From Anadara kagoshimensis (Eukaryota; Mollusca; Bivalvia; Arcoida; Arcidae), in the NCBI GenBank assembly GCA_021292105.1, contig CM037871.1, positions 19,712,057-19,776,056 on the forward strand: a stretch of DNA of 64,000 bases, written 5' to 3'. Made by a program: the position numbers and the translations under genes. Of this stretch, positions 10,645 to 22,720 are shown piece by piece. Numbering within the stretch: the first letter of the stretch is position 1; each line of letters opens with the position of its first letter. The notes beneath the pieces were generated by a model, which searched no databases, had not been told where the DNA came from, and saw only the letters and a program-made list of their open reading frames with translations.

Positions 10645-13600
10645 CTGCCATTTTTCCTGCTATGAGTGAAAGGTACAGGAGTTGCTCCGTGTACGAGAAA
10701 TTTAACAATACATTGAGACAGAGTATGAGCTTGTTACCAGTTACACCACTGAAATGAACATAATGAAAAAAGATAGTTACACCACTGAAATGAACATTAT
10801 GAAAAAGGTTATGACACCACTGAAATTAACATTATAAACTGGTAGTTATACCACTGAAATGAACATTATGAAAAATGGTAGTTACACCACTGAAATGAAC
10901 AATAAAATGCAATGATGGTCTATTGTGAATGAATGGGGGCTTTCTCCAATTGGGAAAGTCGTTAAATATAAGCAAGGAGCTTTGATAGTAACGTTGCTTA
11001 TCAATGTTCTTATGGTAATTAATGAGATGTGAGGGTTATAAACTTTTTTTGCCACAGACTCATTCTGCTTTGTAAGGCCTGAAGTATAAGGCACTTCCTC
11101 CACCCACATGAAGCCAATAACAGGCTAATTTATTGCTAGGATTTTTGTCGGTAATCATTCATTTGAAAGCTCAGTTGACTCCAGTAATGTGAACTTAAAA
11201 TTTTCCTTAATCTTAAAAAGATTAAAAAAGATCTTTAAAAGATCCTACAGCCGGTTTTGGGTTACTGATTTCTTTTTTTATCTTTTGGAGCTTTATCCGT
11301 TGCAGTAATCAACACGGGAGTTCTATACGGCTTTACAATAATTCATTGAGTTTAAAACATCATTATAACGTACCTATTTCTTAGAAGCATTATTAATTTG
11401 ACCTTTGACCCAGAGATGACTATATCTTAATTATATATACAACACCGTGAACTGTATTTATCTAAAAGACACACCAATACACTTTGCATATTTACAGTAC
11501 AGTAACATTATTACACTAAAGTTACATAGATGCACTTTACTGACGTTACTGCACTGTGCACATTGCAACAGCGGAAAACACTTAACAAACGAAAGACAGA
11601 AAAACACTTCTGGTTTTATGTATTGAGGAAGTAATCATCAGTATTATTATCATTATAGACCTGTCGAAAGTTTAATACTGGGGTTATGGATTTATTACTA
11701 ATCGGCAGCTGATCTTGGCCAACTCAGGGATATTGCAAGCCTAGGCTTATCAAGGTCCTCAAAAAGTGAGTATTGTTGATAAGTTTGGTGTCTCTGTGTC
11801 CAGGATTGCCTTGGATATATTTGACGTCTCATAGTTCCATGTTCCTTTCACACAATTTTGATTACATACGTGGCGGGTGTAGCTAGCCAAACAGGAGGTG
11901 CTTACCCTTCCGGAGCTCCCGGCCTTACTTCCCTGGTGGAAGTTCACGTGTCTAACCTAACTTGTCAGTTCCAAAGTTTTTACTTTGCTTCTGGATTGTG
12001 ATTCGGAAATGGATTAGTATGTTTGTTTTTGATTATATTCCTTGGCAGCTGTTATCTATCTCTAAGCAGCTTTCTGGCCATTAGCTAACTATTATCTTGG
12101 CCACTTTGGAGCCGAACTTCGACTCTCCTTATTGTTAGCCGAGTGTTAAACTTTCGACAGATCTGTATTGTACCTCTATATGAGAGAGGGTAAAAATACA
12201 AGTGGTTTGCTTATTAATTATGAGAAAGGGAAAGTTGCCGGTAACACTTCAGACGTCATAACCTATCCAAGCTCTTCATATTACCGGAATAAAATAAAGG
12301 GGATGAGGTGACGAAATAAATAATGTAGTAATTTAACCAATTAAACGAACATATTGTATAGATATGATCATTGCTGTCGTAAGTCGTGTGTGTGCATTCT
12401 TACTTACAAACATGTTTCTGATTTCACAATTGATTGAATGAATTTGGTTTCCCCAGCCAAGAATATTTCACTTATATCGAAACATCATCATCTCTAAATA
12501 AAGTGGCAAATAGTTTGACTTTTGAAGTGCACCTAGGGCAATATGCAGGAAAGGATTTCTCTGGTTTTTTTTTTTTTATAAAAATGTTATGGTGTCGTTT
12601 CCAATTTTTTTAGTCATGCCAAACATTTTACAAACGAATATGTTTTGAAATCAATGATACAACATTTTTTGCGATGTACCTGAACTATAGCACTTACAAA
12701 ATAAAATAAAATAAAATAAAATAAAATAAAATAAAATAAAATAAAAAAAATAAAAAAAAAAATAAAAAAAATAAAATAAAATAAAATAAAACAAAATAAA
12801 ATAAAAAAATAAAATAAAATACAAATAAAAATTAAAAATTAAAAAAAAATAAAATAAAAATAAAATAAAATAAATAAATAATGTATTAATAATAAATATT
12901 ATGTAAATTAAAGTAAAAAAAAAAAAAAAAAAAAAAAGAACGAAAGAAAACATATCACCAAATGTGCGATGTTGCATTGTTGCATTTTAAATTTAGTGAA
13001 GTAAAATATCTAAATACTCTGTTTAATTTGGGGTGGGGGCATTGAACGGCCATACAGAGCTATATACAATAGCGTTACAGACCTGTCGAAAGTTTTACAC
13101 TATGCTATCGATTAACCGCCGGTCGAAAGCTTATTCCAGCCCTAGATCTCATTAGCTTGTGAGTTTCCTTGGCAACCACATCTCTCAGCAGCTTTATTGC
13201 AACTTATATTTATTTCTCGACAGATTTAAGATCACTTAACCATATAGCTCATCACTAAAACCACCTTTTCAATAATTTTAGCCACAATTTAAACAATTTT
13301 AGTGTCATCATTTTATTAGGGATGACCTAATGTACAGTGACAGTCTCTTCTCTGAAATCTTTATTTTTCATAATTGTAAAATGTGGCTCCAATCCCACAA
13401 AACGTAGTTTCTTCAGTAAGAATGAGCTCGAGTTGAGTAATGGTAATTAACGTCCAAATCAAGATTAATTCACTCATATCGAGACGTCGTAAACAAGGTG
13501 GCGACAATCCCTGAAATTAGGGGTTTATGTAATAATGAATATGGATTAGCTATCCGTATCTCGACTTTTCGATAGCCGAGCTTTATAAGCTCGATGTTAA

Positions 13601-16002
13601 ACTTTTGACAGGTCTGTATAGAAAATTAAGTATTGACTTTATCGGTCACACATTATCAAGTGTCAAGATTTGTACCGGCAGAAATTTCCTGAGAGAAACT
13701 GAAATATTAAATCCGGTTTTACAAGCAAACTTATACCACCGGATAATAAAATTAATACTTTGATTTTCACTACTGATTTTATTTAATATGTACATATAAA
13801 AATTTTACTTGTTTACGGGCAACCACAGATTCCCCAATAAATGCAGATGAATTGCACGAAATCTAAATTTACAATGAAATAACTTATTTTCGACGTGTTT
13901 CATTTGGTGTTTAAAACGTCACTTATATCGAGACGATTTATTAAATGATAATAAATTAAAATGATCCTATTTTAAAAATGTCAATTAATTAGACACGACA
14001 GATTGCTACAATGTGTTGTGAATTTATTGAATTTTATTTTAGATTTTGAATTTTAAAAATTAAAAAAAAAACTGGCCATGAAATTATTGTGACCTAATAT
14101 TTTCTGGGATTTTTAAATCATATTTATTATACAGTCAAACCTGTCTATAGAGACCACAAAAGGGAACCAGTAAAACTGGCCTTTATGGGCAGATGACTTT
14201 TATATATACAGGTTCAAATAATATGAATAAAGAACAACTGGGATACAATTCTACTGGCCTTTATAAGCAGGTGGTCCTTATATAGAGATGGCATTGAAGG
14301 CAGGTTAAACTGTATAAGTATTAAGATATTATTTTAATAAAAAAAATCAAAACCACTTGATACTGCTCACCTCATAGTTTCTATTCCATCCTCAAATTTG
14401 GCGGGAATTGGCGTTATCTTTAATTCACTTCCGTATTCATCATTCAGTGATTGGCAGGTTTCAAAGAGAAAATCTATATGTACGTGAAAATTGAACTTAA
14501 ATCGTGTAAGTGTAAGCAACTAAATCAACGGTACCAATAATTACTATCGCTCATGGATCTGTGGCTGGCGTTCAATAAACATTCTCAACAGGACAAAACA
14601 CTTAAGCTGGGGCGAAATTGTGTTTAAACACCTTCAAAACGTAAACATGTGTATTTTACTTAAACTGATTTCTCATCAAGGGACGTTAGTTTCTGTAGAA
14701 CTCAAACCTCAATCCATCACAACCATGGCTCAGTTGGAAGAGTGCTTGGTTTGAATGTGGTAGGTCTTGGGCTCGAAACCCGACCAAGTTATGACCTTGA
14801 AAATAGGTAATTGTGCTTATTTCGAGAATCACTCGGCATTTAAGTCTTGAGGTCCTTCGGAAAAGACCTTTTAAACCAAAGACTCATATCACGGCGCAGG
14901 CGTGGCGCGTTAAAGAACCTTCCCTTGCATATTGCCCTGGGCATACTGCAAAGTTTAAAATTTCTGCTGGTGACGTCTCTATATAAGTGAAGTATTCTTG
15001 ATTGGGACGTAAAACATCATTCAGTCAATCAACCATTCTTATTTATACGTACCTTGTGATATGTCTATTGGTAGATATTGTAAATCATTTTGGCGTTTCA
15101 ACAAGCCATCAATAAAATGTCTGGTTTTCAAGGCATTCCCACTTCCAATGTCAACCAAAGTACACGGATACGTCACGAAATCCAGCATGTCCTGAAAGAG
15201 ACAGTACGCTTATATCACCTTTTTACTGTATAGTTGTTTAATTCTGCAGGGGTGGGGGTTGGGGGTGCGGTTAAGACATTGGAACTTATTCACGTAATAA
15301 CTTGACATTTTTTTAATTTTGACGGGATAATTAATCCAATTCCACGCCTGCTAGCAATACTTTGGAAAGGCATATAGATTGTGAATTTTCCTGCAATATG
15401 TCGCCATATCGAAACGCGATCGAAACGGGATCTCGCGAGTTTGAGCTACAACTCTCATATTAATGGAATCAAATAATGCCACCGTTTAACCATATTGATT
15501 ACCTCCTATCTATAAACATTCATATCAAACCACCATAATTTAAATAAAGCAAGAAATCTGTGAGATGCCGCTCACTTAGTGTACCCTTGCTTTTAACTTC
15601 AGCAATTGACAGTAAATGTAAAAAAATAAACAAAGTCGGTAAACAGGAAGTAGATGTCAGTAGACTTGAAACCGGTATTTGCGACATGGGGCCTCATACT
15701 GAACTCGTATACAAAACTTCAAGTGGCTGTGATTAGTAGTTGTTGAAAAAATGGTGTTACGAAAATTTTTGTTTCGGACAGAGATGGACAGATGTAGACT
15801 GGTATAAAAATGCATCACTTACCTCGACATATGATTTGATTGTCGTCATTTCGGAGGCATGGCAGTAAAAATACGGACTGTGGCTGGCTACATGCGCAAA
15901 CAGGACGGAACCAATATCATCATAGAGATACCATGTTGGCAGATACTTCGGAGTTGCTAAGAGACCCTTTTTAATTATTTCCGTTATTTGCTTTTGGTCC
16001 AT
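9381..16002 (-). CDS. EgtD-like histidine-specific methyltransferase, partial gene (Methyltransf_33)
   Basis: Four exons on the minus strand: 16002-15823, 15191-15053, 14473-14371 and 9458-9381. The first three join in phase and give about 140 residues. Motifs: GLLATPKYLPTWYLYDDIGS (about residues 13-32), typical of the start of the EgtD domain; LVDIGSGNALKTR (about 72-84), the SAM-binding glycine loop; LPIDIS (about 101-106); and the last exon with SMDITADE and NAYMDPLG, matching the EgtD core. In bacteria and fungi the family trimethylates histidine for ergothioneine; the substrate here is unknown. The third exon ends with two bases of a codon and the fourth begins with two, so the phases do not join and at least one exon between them (9459-14370) was missed. 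No exon for the C-terminal part was found below 9381. The start Met at 16002 is chosen because it opens the domain, although an acceptor-like site lies just upstream. Confidence 0.75.
9788..10121 (-). mobile_element. SINE family S1, full-length
   Basis: tRNA-derived head on the right (GCGGTAGCTCAGTTGGTAG read on the minus strand, with B box GGTTCGAACCC) and a tail with CGACGTCTCGATATAAGTG and a TTAACGCCATTAC-type end. It is the commonest SINE in the window. Confidence 0.85.
10314..10378 (+). repeat. (CT)n microsatellite
   Basis: Nearly pure CT repeat. The Ser/Leu-rich and Glu/Arg-rich open frames over it are artefacts of the repeat. Confidence 0.98.
10480..10641 (+). repeat. (CT)n microsatellite with CCC and TTTC interruptions
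   Basis: Long CT tract with repeated CTTTCC and CCCCC interruptions. Confidence 0.98.
10739..10905 (+). repeat. Minisatellite, unit about 37 bp, five copies
   Basis: TTACACCACTGAAATGAACA followed by an ATGAAAAA-type spacer recurs five times with small changes. Confidence 0.85.
11655..12171. mobile_element. MITE family P, interrupted
   Basis: Left end GACCTGTCGAAAGTTTAATA and right end GTGTTAAACTTTCGACAGAT match the family ends. About 310 bp of the dispersed T repeat (11727-12036) sits inside it. Confidence 0.8.
11727..12036 (+). repeat. Dispersed repeat family T, complete-looking copy
   Basis: It runs from GATATTGCAAGCCTAGGCTT to a tail GATTGTGATTCGGAAATGGA plus TTAGTATGTTTGTTTTTG. Other copies, all on the plus strand: about 1401, 53829, 55228, 55765, 56842, 57325, 58133, 59158, 60146 and 62340, many 5'-truncated. 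Class unknown; 5' truncation would suit a retroelement. Confidence 0.7.
12436..12545 (-). mobile_element. SINE S1 tail fragment
   Basis: GAATATTTCACTTATATCGA and a following GGGCAATATGC-type word match the 3' half of S1; no tRNA-like head remains. Confidence 0.6.
12697..12940 (+). repeat. (AAAAT)n microsatellite and poly-A
   Basis: About 200 bp of AAAAT-type repeat ends in a poly-A run. The Phe/Tyr-rich reverse frame here is spurious. Confidence 0.95.
13077..13619. mobile_element. MITE family P, interrupted
   Basis: The ends ACCTGTCGAAAGTTTTACAC and TGTTAAACTTTTGACAGGTC are inverted. The middle holds foreign AT-rich DNA and an S1 tail fragment (about 13431-13507). Confidence 0.7.
14132..14312. 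mobile_element. MITE family Q (TA-flanked)
   Basis: Inverted ends CAGTCAAACCTGTCTATA and GGCAGGTTAAACTG lie between TA dinucleotides. Internal words GGCCTTTATAAGCAGGTGG recur in other copies (20998, 23844, 40388, 61568). It lies in the last recognised EgtD-like intron. Confidence 0.8.
14371..14473 (-). CDS. EgtD-like gene, exon C
   Basis: 103 nt. Two leading bases complete the split codon from exon B to Asp; 33 codons follow, with FEDGIE near the end, then two trailing bases and donor GTGAGC. Confidence 0.75.
14722..15034 (+). mobile_element. SINE S1-related copy
   Basis: Head CCATGGCTCAGTTGGAAGAG with B box GGCTCGAAACC, body with CACTCGGCATT, and tail GACGTCTCTATATAAGTGAA then TTCAGTCAATCAACC. 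It lies in the intron between EgtD-like exons B and C and is diverged from the main S1 form. Confidence 0.8.
15053..15191 (-). CDS. EgtD-like gene, exon B
   Basis: 139 nt, entered in phase 0 after an AG acceptor with a CTTT tract, leaving one base after codon 46; donor GTACGT. It carries the SAM-binding loop DIGSGNALKTR. Confidence 0.8.
15823..16002 (-). CDS. EgtD-like gene, exon A (first recognised)
   Basis: It encodes 60 residues from Met to a GTCGAG end with donor GTAAGT (ACTTAC on the plus strand at 15817-15822). It ends in phase 0. Reading remains open upstream to an AG at about 16021, so a 5' coding exon is possible. Confidence 0.75.
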
Positions 16003-16387
16003 TTGACAAACCTTCAAGATGAAAATATAGTGTTGCAATCGAGAGGGGGTACTATTTATCTCAATTATAACGATAATGTTGTAATCCACACTAGATCATA
16101 TATATACTAGTATATGATAATTTATTATAATTATTATTAGAGAAATTATTTACCTATGATAAATTTAAAATTTGATGGTACATTTGGATCATAACTTGTA
16201 TGAATGTTCACGTGCAACATGTACAGTACATTCCTGTCTAAGTTAAACAGTATATGCTGATGAATTATTGGACAAACTTTGAAAATGAAAATAATGTTGC
16301 AATCGCGAATTGACAACAATTTTTATATAAACATAATGCTGCAATTCACACTGGATCATATATATTTAAAAGCTTTTTTTAACAACG

Positions 16388-16678
16388 ATTATTAGATGGT
16401 TGGTTGAATCAGTAATTTTTCAACTATTGGCGACAAGAACTATTTATTAATCTCTATGGATTAATCTATGAACAATTCGTGTGCATGTGAAGTGCGAGTG
16501 TGTTATATGGTCTGCCTTGTACCATCGCACACTCAGGGCAACGTTAAGGTGCTAGCTCACCGAGTAAGTACGCCACAGACAAACGTACCAATCTCCCAGT
16601 CACATTATACTGACATCAAAGTGGTAAGAGGCCCTGAATTTTTAGACTGACGTCTTATCCACTAGGTCGCCGTGGCCC
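16388..16678 (-). mobile_element. SINE family S2
   Basis: Read on minus it starts with a tRNA-like head GGCCACGGCGACCTAGTGGA and ends in a tail shared with copies at 24168, 29508 and 30197 (ATGGATTAATCTATGAACAA on plus). The B box is decayed. Confidence 0.75.
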
Positions 16679-16803
16679 CGTATGTGTAAACGTAATTTTG
16701 TTCCGACGTAAAACAAATCAAGATAATGATTTTAAATCAAGTATGTAAACTAGAGATCACTTAGTCTACTGGTAAATTATAGAACACTATCGTGAAAGCA
16801 AAA

Positions 16804-17143
16804 ACTGCGGTAGCTCAGTTGTTAGAGTGATCGCTCCGTAAGTGGGCGGTTGTGGGTTCGAAACCCGGCCGGGTTTGACCCAAGACTAAAAAAAGTGGGT
16901 AGTGACTGTTCTTTTGCCAAGCACTCGGCACTACAAAATAAAAAATTACGGTTCTTTCGGATGGAAACTTAAAATAAACGAAGTCCGGTGTCACGGTGGA
17001 CTTGGCACGATAAACAACTCTTCTGTATAATGCCATCAGCGCAAAGCGCAGGCAAAATTTCTGCACCTTTGCCTATAGCTGTCGCAACTCGATATAAATG
17101 AAATATTTTTGACTGGGACGTTTAACACCATTACTCAATTTAA
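16804..17143 (+). mobile_element. SINE S1, full-length
   Basis: Head TGCGGTAGCTCAGTTGTTAG with B box GGTTCGAAACC, body with AAGCACTCGGCA, and tail GACTGGGACGTTTAACACC. Confidence 0.9.
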
Positions 17144-17329
17144 CTTCATGTGCCTAATAGTTTTATACGTTTATAATTCTATAGAGTGCATTCATTTCCA
17201 TACCGGTCATATTAATATAATAATAATAATACATAATAATAAAATATTCATTACAATTCAAACCCCTTCGATGGTTCTATTCAAGAACACCCGCCTCGAG
17301 AGCTGTCATACATTTAAGACTTTAAAATT

Positions 17330-17582
17330 TGAGATACTGTGATTGCGAAGTGGTATTCTTGCAGCAGCCTTCAACGCACTGCATGACTCCGTTAGGTAGC
17401 ACATTAAACATGTTAATGTCGCCCCGAGTGCGCACCAGTACAAGGCAGACCTTGAAACACACCTGCATATTTCACACACACGAACTTGTTCTGAGATGCA
17501 TACATAGAAATGATTAAACTTCAGCGTATACGTATCGCGAATAGTGAAAAATTGCTGACGCGACGTTAAACAACAACAACAT
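17330..17582 (+). mobile_element. SINE S2, 5'-truncated
   Basis: It contains CGCCCCGAGTGCGCACCAGT, CAAGGCAGACC and the tail TGAAAAATTGCTGACGCGAC typical of S2, without the tRNA-like head. Confidence 0.7.
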
Positions 17583-17593
17583 TATGTATAAAA

Positions 17594-17819
17594 GGTAAAC
17601 AACTTTGACCTGTCCGCTTGACCTTTGATTTAAATATTTATCACGGACCAAGTACACCCATGTATAGGGAGCACATGTGTTTATTTTGTCTTCATAATGT
17701 GAACAATTATCATGTACTATTTAACAGTCGGAATCCTACTACAACCCATTTATTGGGTGGATCCTTCTATATGAATATTCCTAATGAAAGGTCAAACGGA
17801 CAGGTCAATGTTGTTTACC
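17594..17819. mobile_element. MITE family R
   Basis: The long inverted ends start GGTAAACAACTTTGACCTGT and, read inward from the right, GGTAAACAACATTGACCTGT. About 40 bp pairs. A second copy is at 40149-40357. Confidence 0.8.
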
Positions 17820-17829
17820 TATACATATA

Positions 17830-19630
17830 TGTAGCTAATAGGACCATGGAGTTTGCCGCGATTTTCCTATTTGCCAAACTTGTTTTTGTTTTGGAATAAA
17901 TAATTCGGTGCGGTGTTGCATAAATTAAAATATTAATTTCTAATTTCAAAATTAATTACATTTCTCTTTTTTATCTATATTAAAAATCGGAAAGCTTACC
18001 TATTTTTCTTCCGTAAAAGCTGTTACAGTTTCAACATTTAATATTGAAATAACAAGTGTCATCTATTTGTAAAATCATCTATTTAAACATCCCGTATACT
18101 TAGAGATTTGAAAAGTCATTGTTCCGATGTCCGGATTCTAGCTGCCCGCTTCATCATTCAAATATTAAAAGTGAAGTGTGATAACGTTTATCCTGTGTCC
18201 TGTTGCTGTCGTCTGTGAAGGTAGGTAAAGATATGGTTTGAGAAAATTTTGTGATTTTTATTTATTTATTTTATTTATTTTATTTTATTTTATTTTATTT
18301 TATTTTTGGTGGGAGATTAATAGTGTAATATTTGTATTCTAATTTAACGTAAATCGATCAGGGATGTATTTAATTAGTCCGACTAACAAGCCCATTAAAC
18401 CCTCATTTTATTTTTTGTCTTGTACAAACCCCCAACAACAAGATAAGAAAAAAAACATAGCACTGCCGTGCTGCTGTACGGCGTAGTTGGGAAAATTGTG
18501 TTGTGGCAAGACAGAATATTACCGAAAATCCCCCGGAAAGGATCCCGATCCCCCGATCCCCCGATCTATGCATAGTCCGACGGATGTTTTTTTTTTGGAA
18601 AAAGAAACCTGGATGTACCAAACCACGTATTGCTAAGTAAAATGGTTGAAAAAAATAATGTCATAAATATATGAAAAAGACAATCAGTAATTAAAATTAA
18701 ATAAACTTTTATAAAGTCGTACCCGATCGTTTTGTCATTTCGGATAGAGAGAAAGTAGAGTTTTGCAGACCCTACCGTCGCTACGAGGAGGTACATTCTA
18801 GCGGTTGTATGTAACTGGATCATTTGCTGTTAAGTCTGGGTTTTAATGAACTGCTGATTATCATTAACAATATTCCCGTTTCATGTTAATTTTACTTCCA
18901 AATCGGTGAAGTATTTAAAGTCCACATGTGCTCATTTGCACACGACACTGTACGATTTATCTCCCTTTCACGAAAAGTGAAATCTAATCGATAAACAGTT
19001 TTAAAATTACGACACAATTACCTCAACACCAAAATACGTTATCATACCTTTCAAAATAAATTCAAATTACCGTAGATTTCATAAAGAATTAATTAAATCC
19101 AACTGCCATTGCTGTTTATTTCATAAAAAGTTTTTACATCGTAGGACGCAAACTTCCCGGACTACTTTTTATTGTAAACACGATCAGTTCGCCAGATTGC
19201 AGAATTTTTTGGATGCATCCCGTCGCAATATTTTACTAGATTCCGAAATGTATTTCGAAAATTTATTCCAAATGTGCATATGTAACCAAATGCATTACCC
19301 GTCTCAGAATACATATCTCACGATAAAACAGATATATTTCTTTCACGTTCATTTACCAGGCGCACTATTTCCATGCATACTCATATCTTACAATTTCATA
19401 GCAAAGAAGCCTAATCTTGGCAGAAAGCAATAGCAAAGTACGCTTTCACTGTCGTGAAACGCCGTACAATAAAATGGGGCTTTAGGATGCTTTTTTGAGA
19501 AAATGTTAGGTGTTTAACAATGAAATATGTCTGTATTCTAATTTTGCTTAAATTGATAATTATTTGCAATTGTACATAACTGTAGTTGGTTATATATATT
19601 CAATATGTATTAAAGTATTATTAGAACATT
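17830..19630. other. No gene seen
   Basis: AT-rich DNA with a (TTTTA)n tract at about 18258-18306 and a CCCCCGATC direct repeat near 18540-18565. Several open frames of 60-85 codons have no motif or splice support. A donor-like CTGTGAAGGTAGGT near 18215 could be a non-coding exon end, but nothing supports that further. Confidence 0.4.
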
Positions 19631-19635
19631 TTAGG

Positions 19636-20685
19636 TTTTTAGCTCATTTGATAACAGGTCATGTGATCTTATGGCATGGTACAGCGTGTGTAAGTGCGTT
19701 CATGCGTGTGTGCGTCGTTAACACCTAATTGCGAATTCATCTTTGCAACTATTGCACAGATTTCAATGAAACTTCAAAGGTATTTATGCGTCGGCGCAAT
19801 TTAGATTTGTTCGTGGCATTGCCATGGCTACCAAAACTAGGCCAAGGTGACCTAGGGATGAGATATCTTTAAAAACCTTTTCTAAATTCGAAACCAACGA
19901 TTGGAGAAAAATCTGATTTGATATTTGGCTTTACTAGGGCCTTAAGCTTACCGTTTGGTCATTTCAGGAATTTTAGACAAAAATAGTTTACGCGTTATTG
20001 TTTTTAATTTTTTTTTTTTCAGTTTTGACATATTCTAGTACTCACTTTCGAAATAGGGTCAAGGTCAAAGGTCAAGATCATAACCTAACTTTTACTATTG
20101 TAATCCGTTAAATATCTTAAAAAACTATCAACTATATGTAATGGCATATACATTAGAATATTGATGGTATCGATACAACGATCATTTTGATATATAGATG
20201 AATGCCATGGGTTCAAAGGTCAAGGTCATAAATGTAAAAGAACACTGAAATGGCTAATTATCTGGAAACATATATTAAATGTTTTGTGTAGGCATTTATA
20301 TTAGAATGCGGTAGGCATTTATATTAGAATGTGGTAGGCATTGATATAATGATCAGTTACTGATCAGAGTACTGAAATGGTAAATTACCTGGAAAACTAT
20401 AAAACTTTTGTATATACATATTTAATGGAATATTGTAGGTATTGATACAATAATAATTTTGATACATAGTTAAAGGTCATGTGTTCAAAGGTTGAGATCA
20501 AAGATGCAAAAGAATGCTGAAATGATTTATCATCTAGAAGGTCAAGGTCACAGATGTAAAAATATTAAAAATTGTTTTAATTGTTATACATGTAATTGGG
20601 GATTCATATTTTAGGATTTCTTAAAACATTTCAACTAGCCATTATTTATCAGGTGAGCGTATCAGGCCTATTGGGCCTCTTGTTA
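19636..20685 (+). repeat. Hairpin-ended repeat family H, copy 1
   Basis: The start TTTTTAGCTCATTTGATAAC can fold with CATGTGATCT. The end holds CAGGTGAGCGTATCAGGCC and a GGCC/GGGCC hairpin before TCTTGTT. The core has diverged tandem copies (about 150 bp) with GGTTCAAAGGTCAAGGTCA-type words. No coding sequence. Copies 2 and 3 lie in P450 introns. Confidence 0.8.
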
Positions 20686-20689
20686 ATTG

Positions 20690-22681
20690 TTATTCTCTCC
20701 AATTAAAAAAATGAAAGTTAATTTTCAAACTGGTATAAAACTGTAGAAAATATGTAATTAAACGGGAAAATAAATCCAAGATGTTGACAATAAATTAAAC
20801 TATTAAAATTGATTATATTTGAACAACTGTTGAAATTCCAAATTAAAATATTTCTAAGCAATTACAAAAACAAACATTTTGTTTATTTTCAGAATCAATG
20901 TTTTCGATATTCGTTGTTTGTTTTTGTTTGTGACAACCTTGCCCTTGGTTTCAAACATTGTACAAGGAAAATTGAAAAAAAAATAGTACAGTTGGACCAG
21001 CCTTAAATTTAAAGGTCACCTGTATATAAAGACCAGTAACATTTTATCCCTATTGCTCTGTATCCATGTTTCATGAACCTCTATATAAGGGCCACCTGCC
21101 CATAAAGGCCAACTTTACTTGTTCCTTTGGTTGCCGTTATAGCCAGGTTTATGACCGTAAAACAAGTTTTATTAATTTTTCGACGCTTTGCGTTTAAACT
21201 CGATTTTCGAAAGATAAGGTAAATTTGTTACTGTTTAAACTACTCAATGTCGAAGAAAAAGTTCGCTCCTCATTAATATTCATATTGTTTTGTGTCACGT
21301 GATCGCGAAGTTTTGCCGGTTCCCGGCAAGATATAAAAACCATAGGCGTAAAACACAGCTATCGCCAAATAAGGTAGTTTGCCAATCTAGCCCCTTCTTT
21401 GACCTCCCTATACAATTGATAACCGGTTCACTATGAATTTTGCTATCGAGTTCATTTTATTCCGACAGTTTGAATGTGATTTTCAGCGTTTTTCCCTAAA
21501 GTTCCAAAATTCGTCACTTTTTTCAAAAGCTAGGGAAAAAGTTGGCATGTGACGGATAAAATTTACAAGGTCGTCATGATCAAAGCGAACAATCAATATG
21601 GTTTGAAAAATAGAGCGAAAGTTAGCAGAATTTGCAATTTTGTCAAAACTGAATATATGTTACATAGAACGATGCCGCTTCGTAAATTGAAAGTTAAAAG
21701 GAACCTTGAAAATTTAAAATATTTTAATAAATACAAGGCTATTGTTTTTGTACCGGTGTAGGGTTAAATAATATAGCAGAGATTTCTTCCGCCACTTGGT
21801 GCAAGTTCTGTATGGCGCTAAATTTAAATTATTTACTATAACGAGTCATTGAGAAAAATGGCAAATCATAATTAAATATAGCGGATATGTAAATTGGATA
21901 AATAAACTCTTTCTTTGGTATTAGTAATTCATGTCCGGCGTAGCACGTGTTTTTCAAACTTTTAGATATGAACATCATAAATTTTGTATCATGTCATATA
22001 CCGTTGTGATGTTAGTAATTAAAATACAAAGCTTTTTAAAATCTTTATGGGAAATTGCTACATCAGAGTCATTCAGACGGCCGGAAATATCAAACATCAG
22101 GGTAATGGTAAGTTTACATCATCACTTTAACAAGGGGAAATTACTCCTACAATTTATTTGCTTACAGCTGCTGCTGTTTTTAGGTAGTCTCCCTTAAGTC
22201 AGATGACGTGAAAAATGGAATCGTCGTTCATGCGCAGTTAAATTCTTCTAAGCCATATAATTTGTACTTAAGGCCGTCTGAATTGACAATAATCAAATTA
22301 TATTAAAAAATCGCGATCTCCTTCACGTAAAGCGTTAAAACGTAAAATGTATCATTTTACACGGACGTAAATTAAAGTTGACGTAATACTCTTACGGAAA
22401 TAAAATACGGCGAATCAGGATTAGCTGTGTACATAACGATGAAAAACATAAGCAAACTAAGAAATGATTCCGTTTAAAATGTCACGTGACAGGTAGATCT
22501 CAAATCATTAATATTCTCATGTTAAAGTTGATTGTCTTTTAACAAATTAAACTAAAGACAACAAAGAGATTTTCTGTTAAAAATCATGTGTATTTTGAAT
22601 TATGAAACTCCATAAATATGTAATTAAATTATAACATTTTGAAATTTTCTTTCATTTTTTCAATTTATATAATCTACAAAC

Positions 22682-22720
<39 letters not shown>

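Noticed and set aside
10215-10708. Ser/Leu-rich and Glu/Arg-rich open frames
   Set aside because: They are translations of CT/GA microsatellites with no other support.
12651-12977. 108-codon Phe/Tyr-rich reverse frame
   Set aside because: It is an AAAAT repeat read backwards.
16804-16875. Possible tRNA gene (good A and B boxes)
   Set aside because: The same head is followed by the same SINE body and tail in many copies, so these are SINEs; acceptor stems do not pair properly.
21549-22197. Two open frames of 70 and 88 codons
   Set aside because: Lysine/phenylalanine-rich with no motif; the region has near-repeat words and no exon-like borders.
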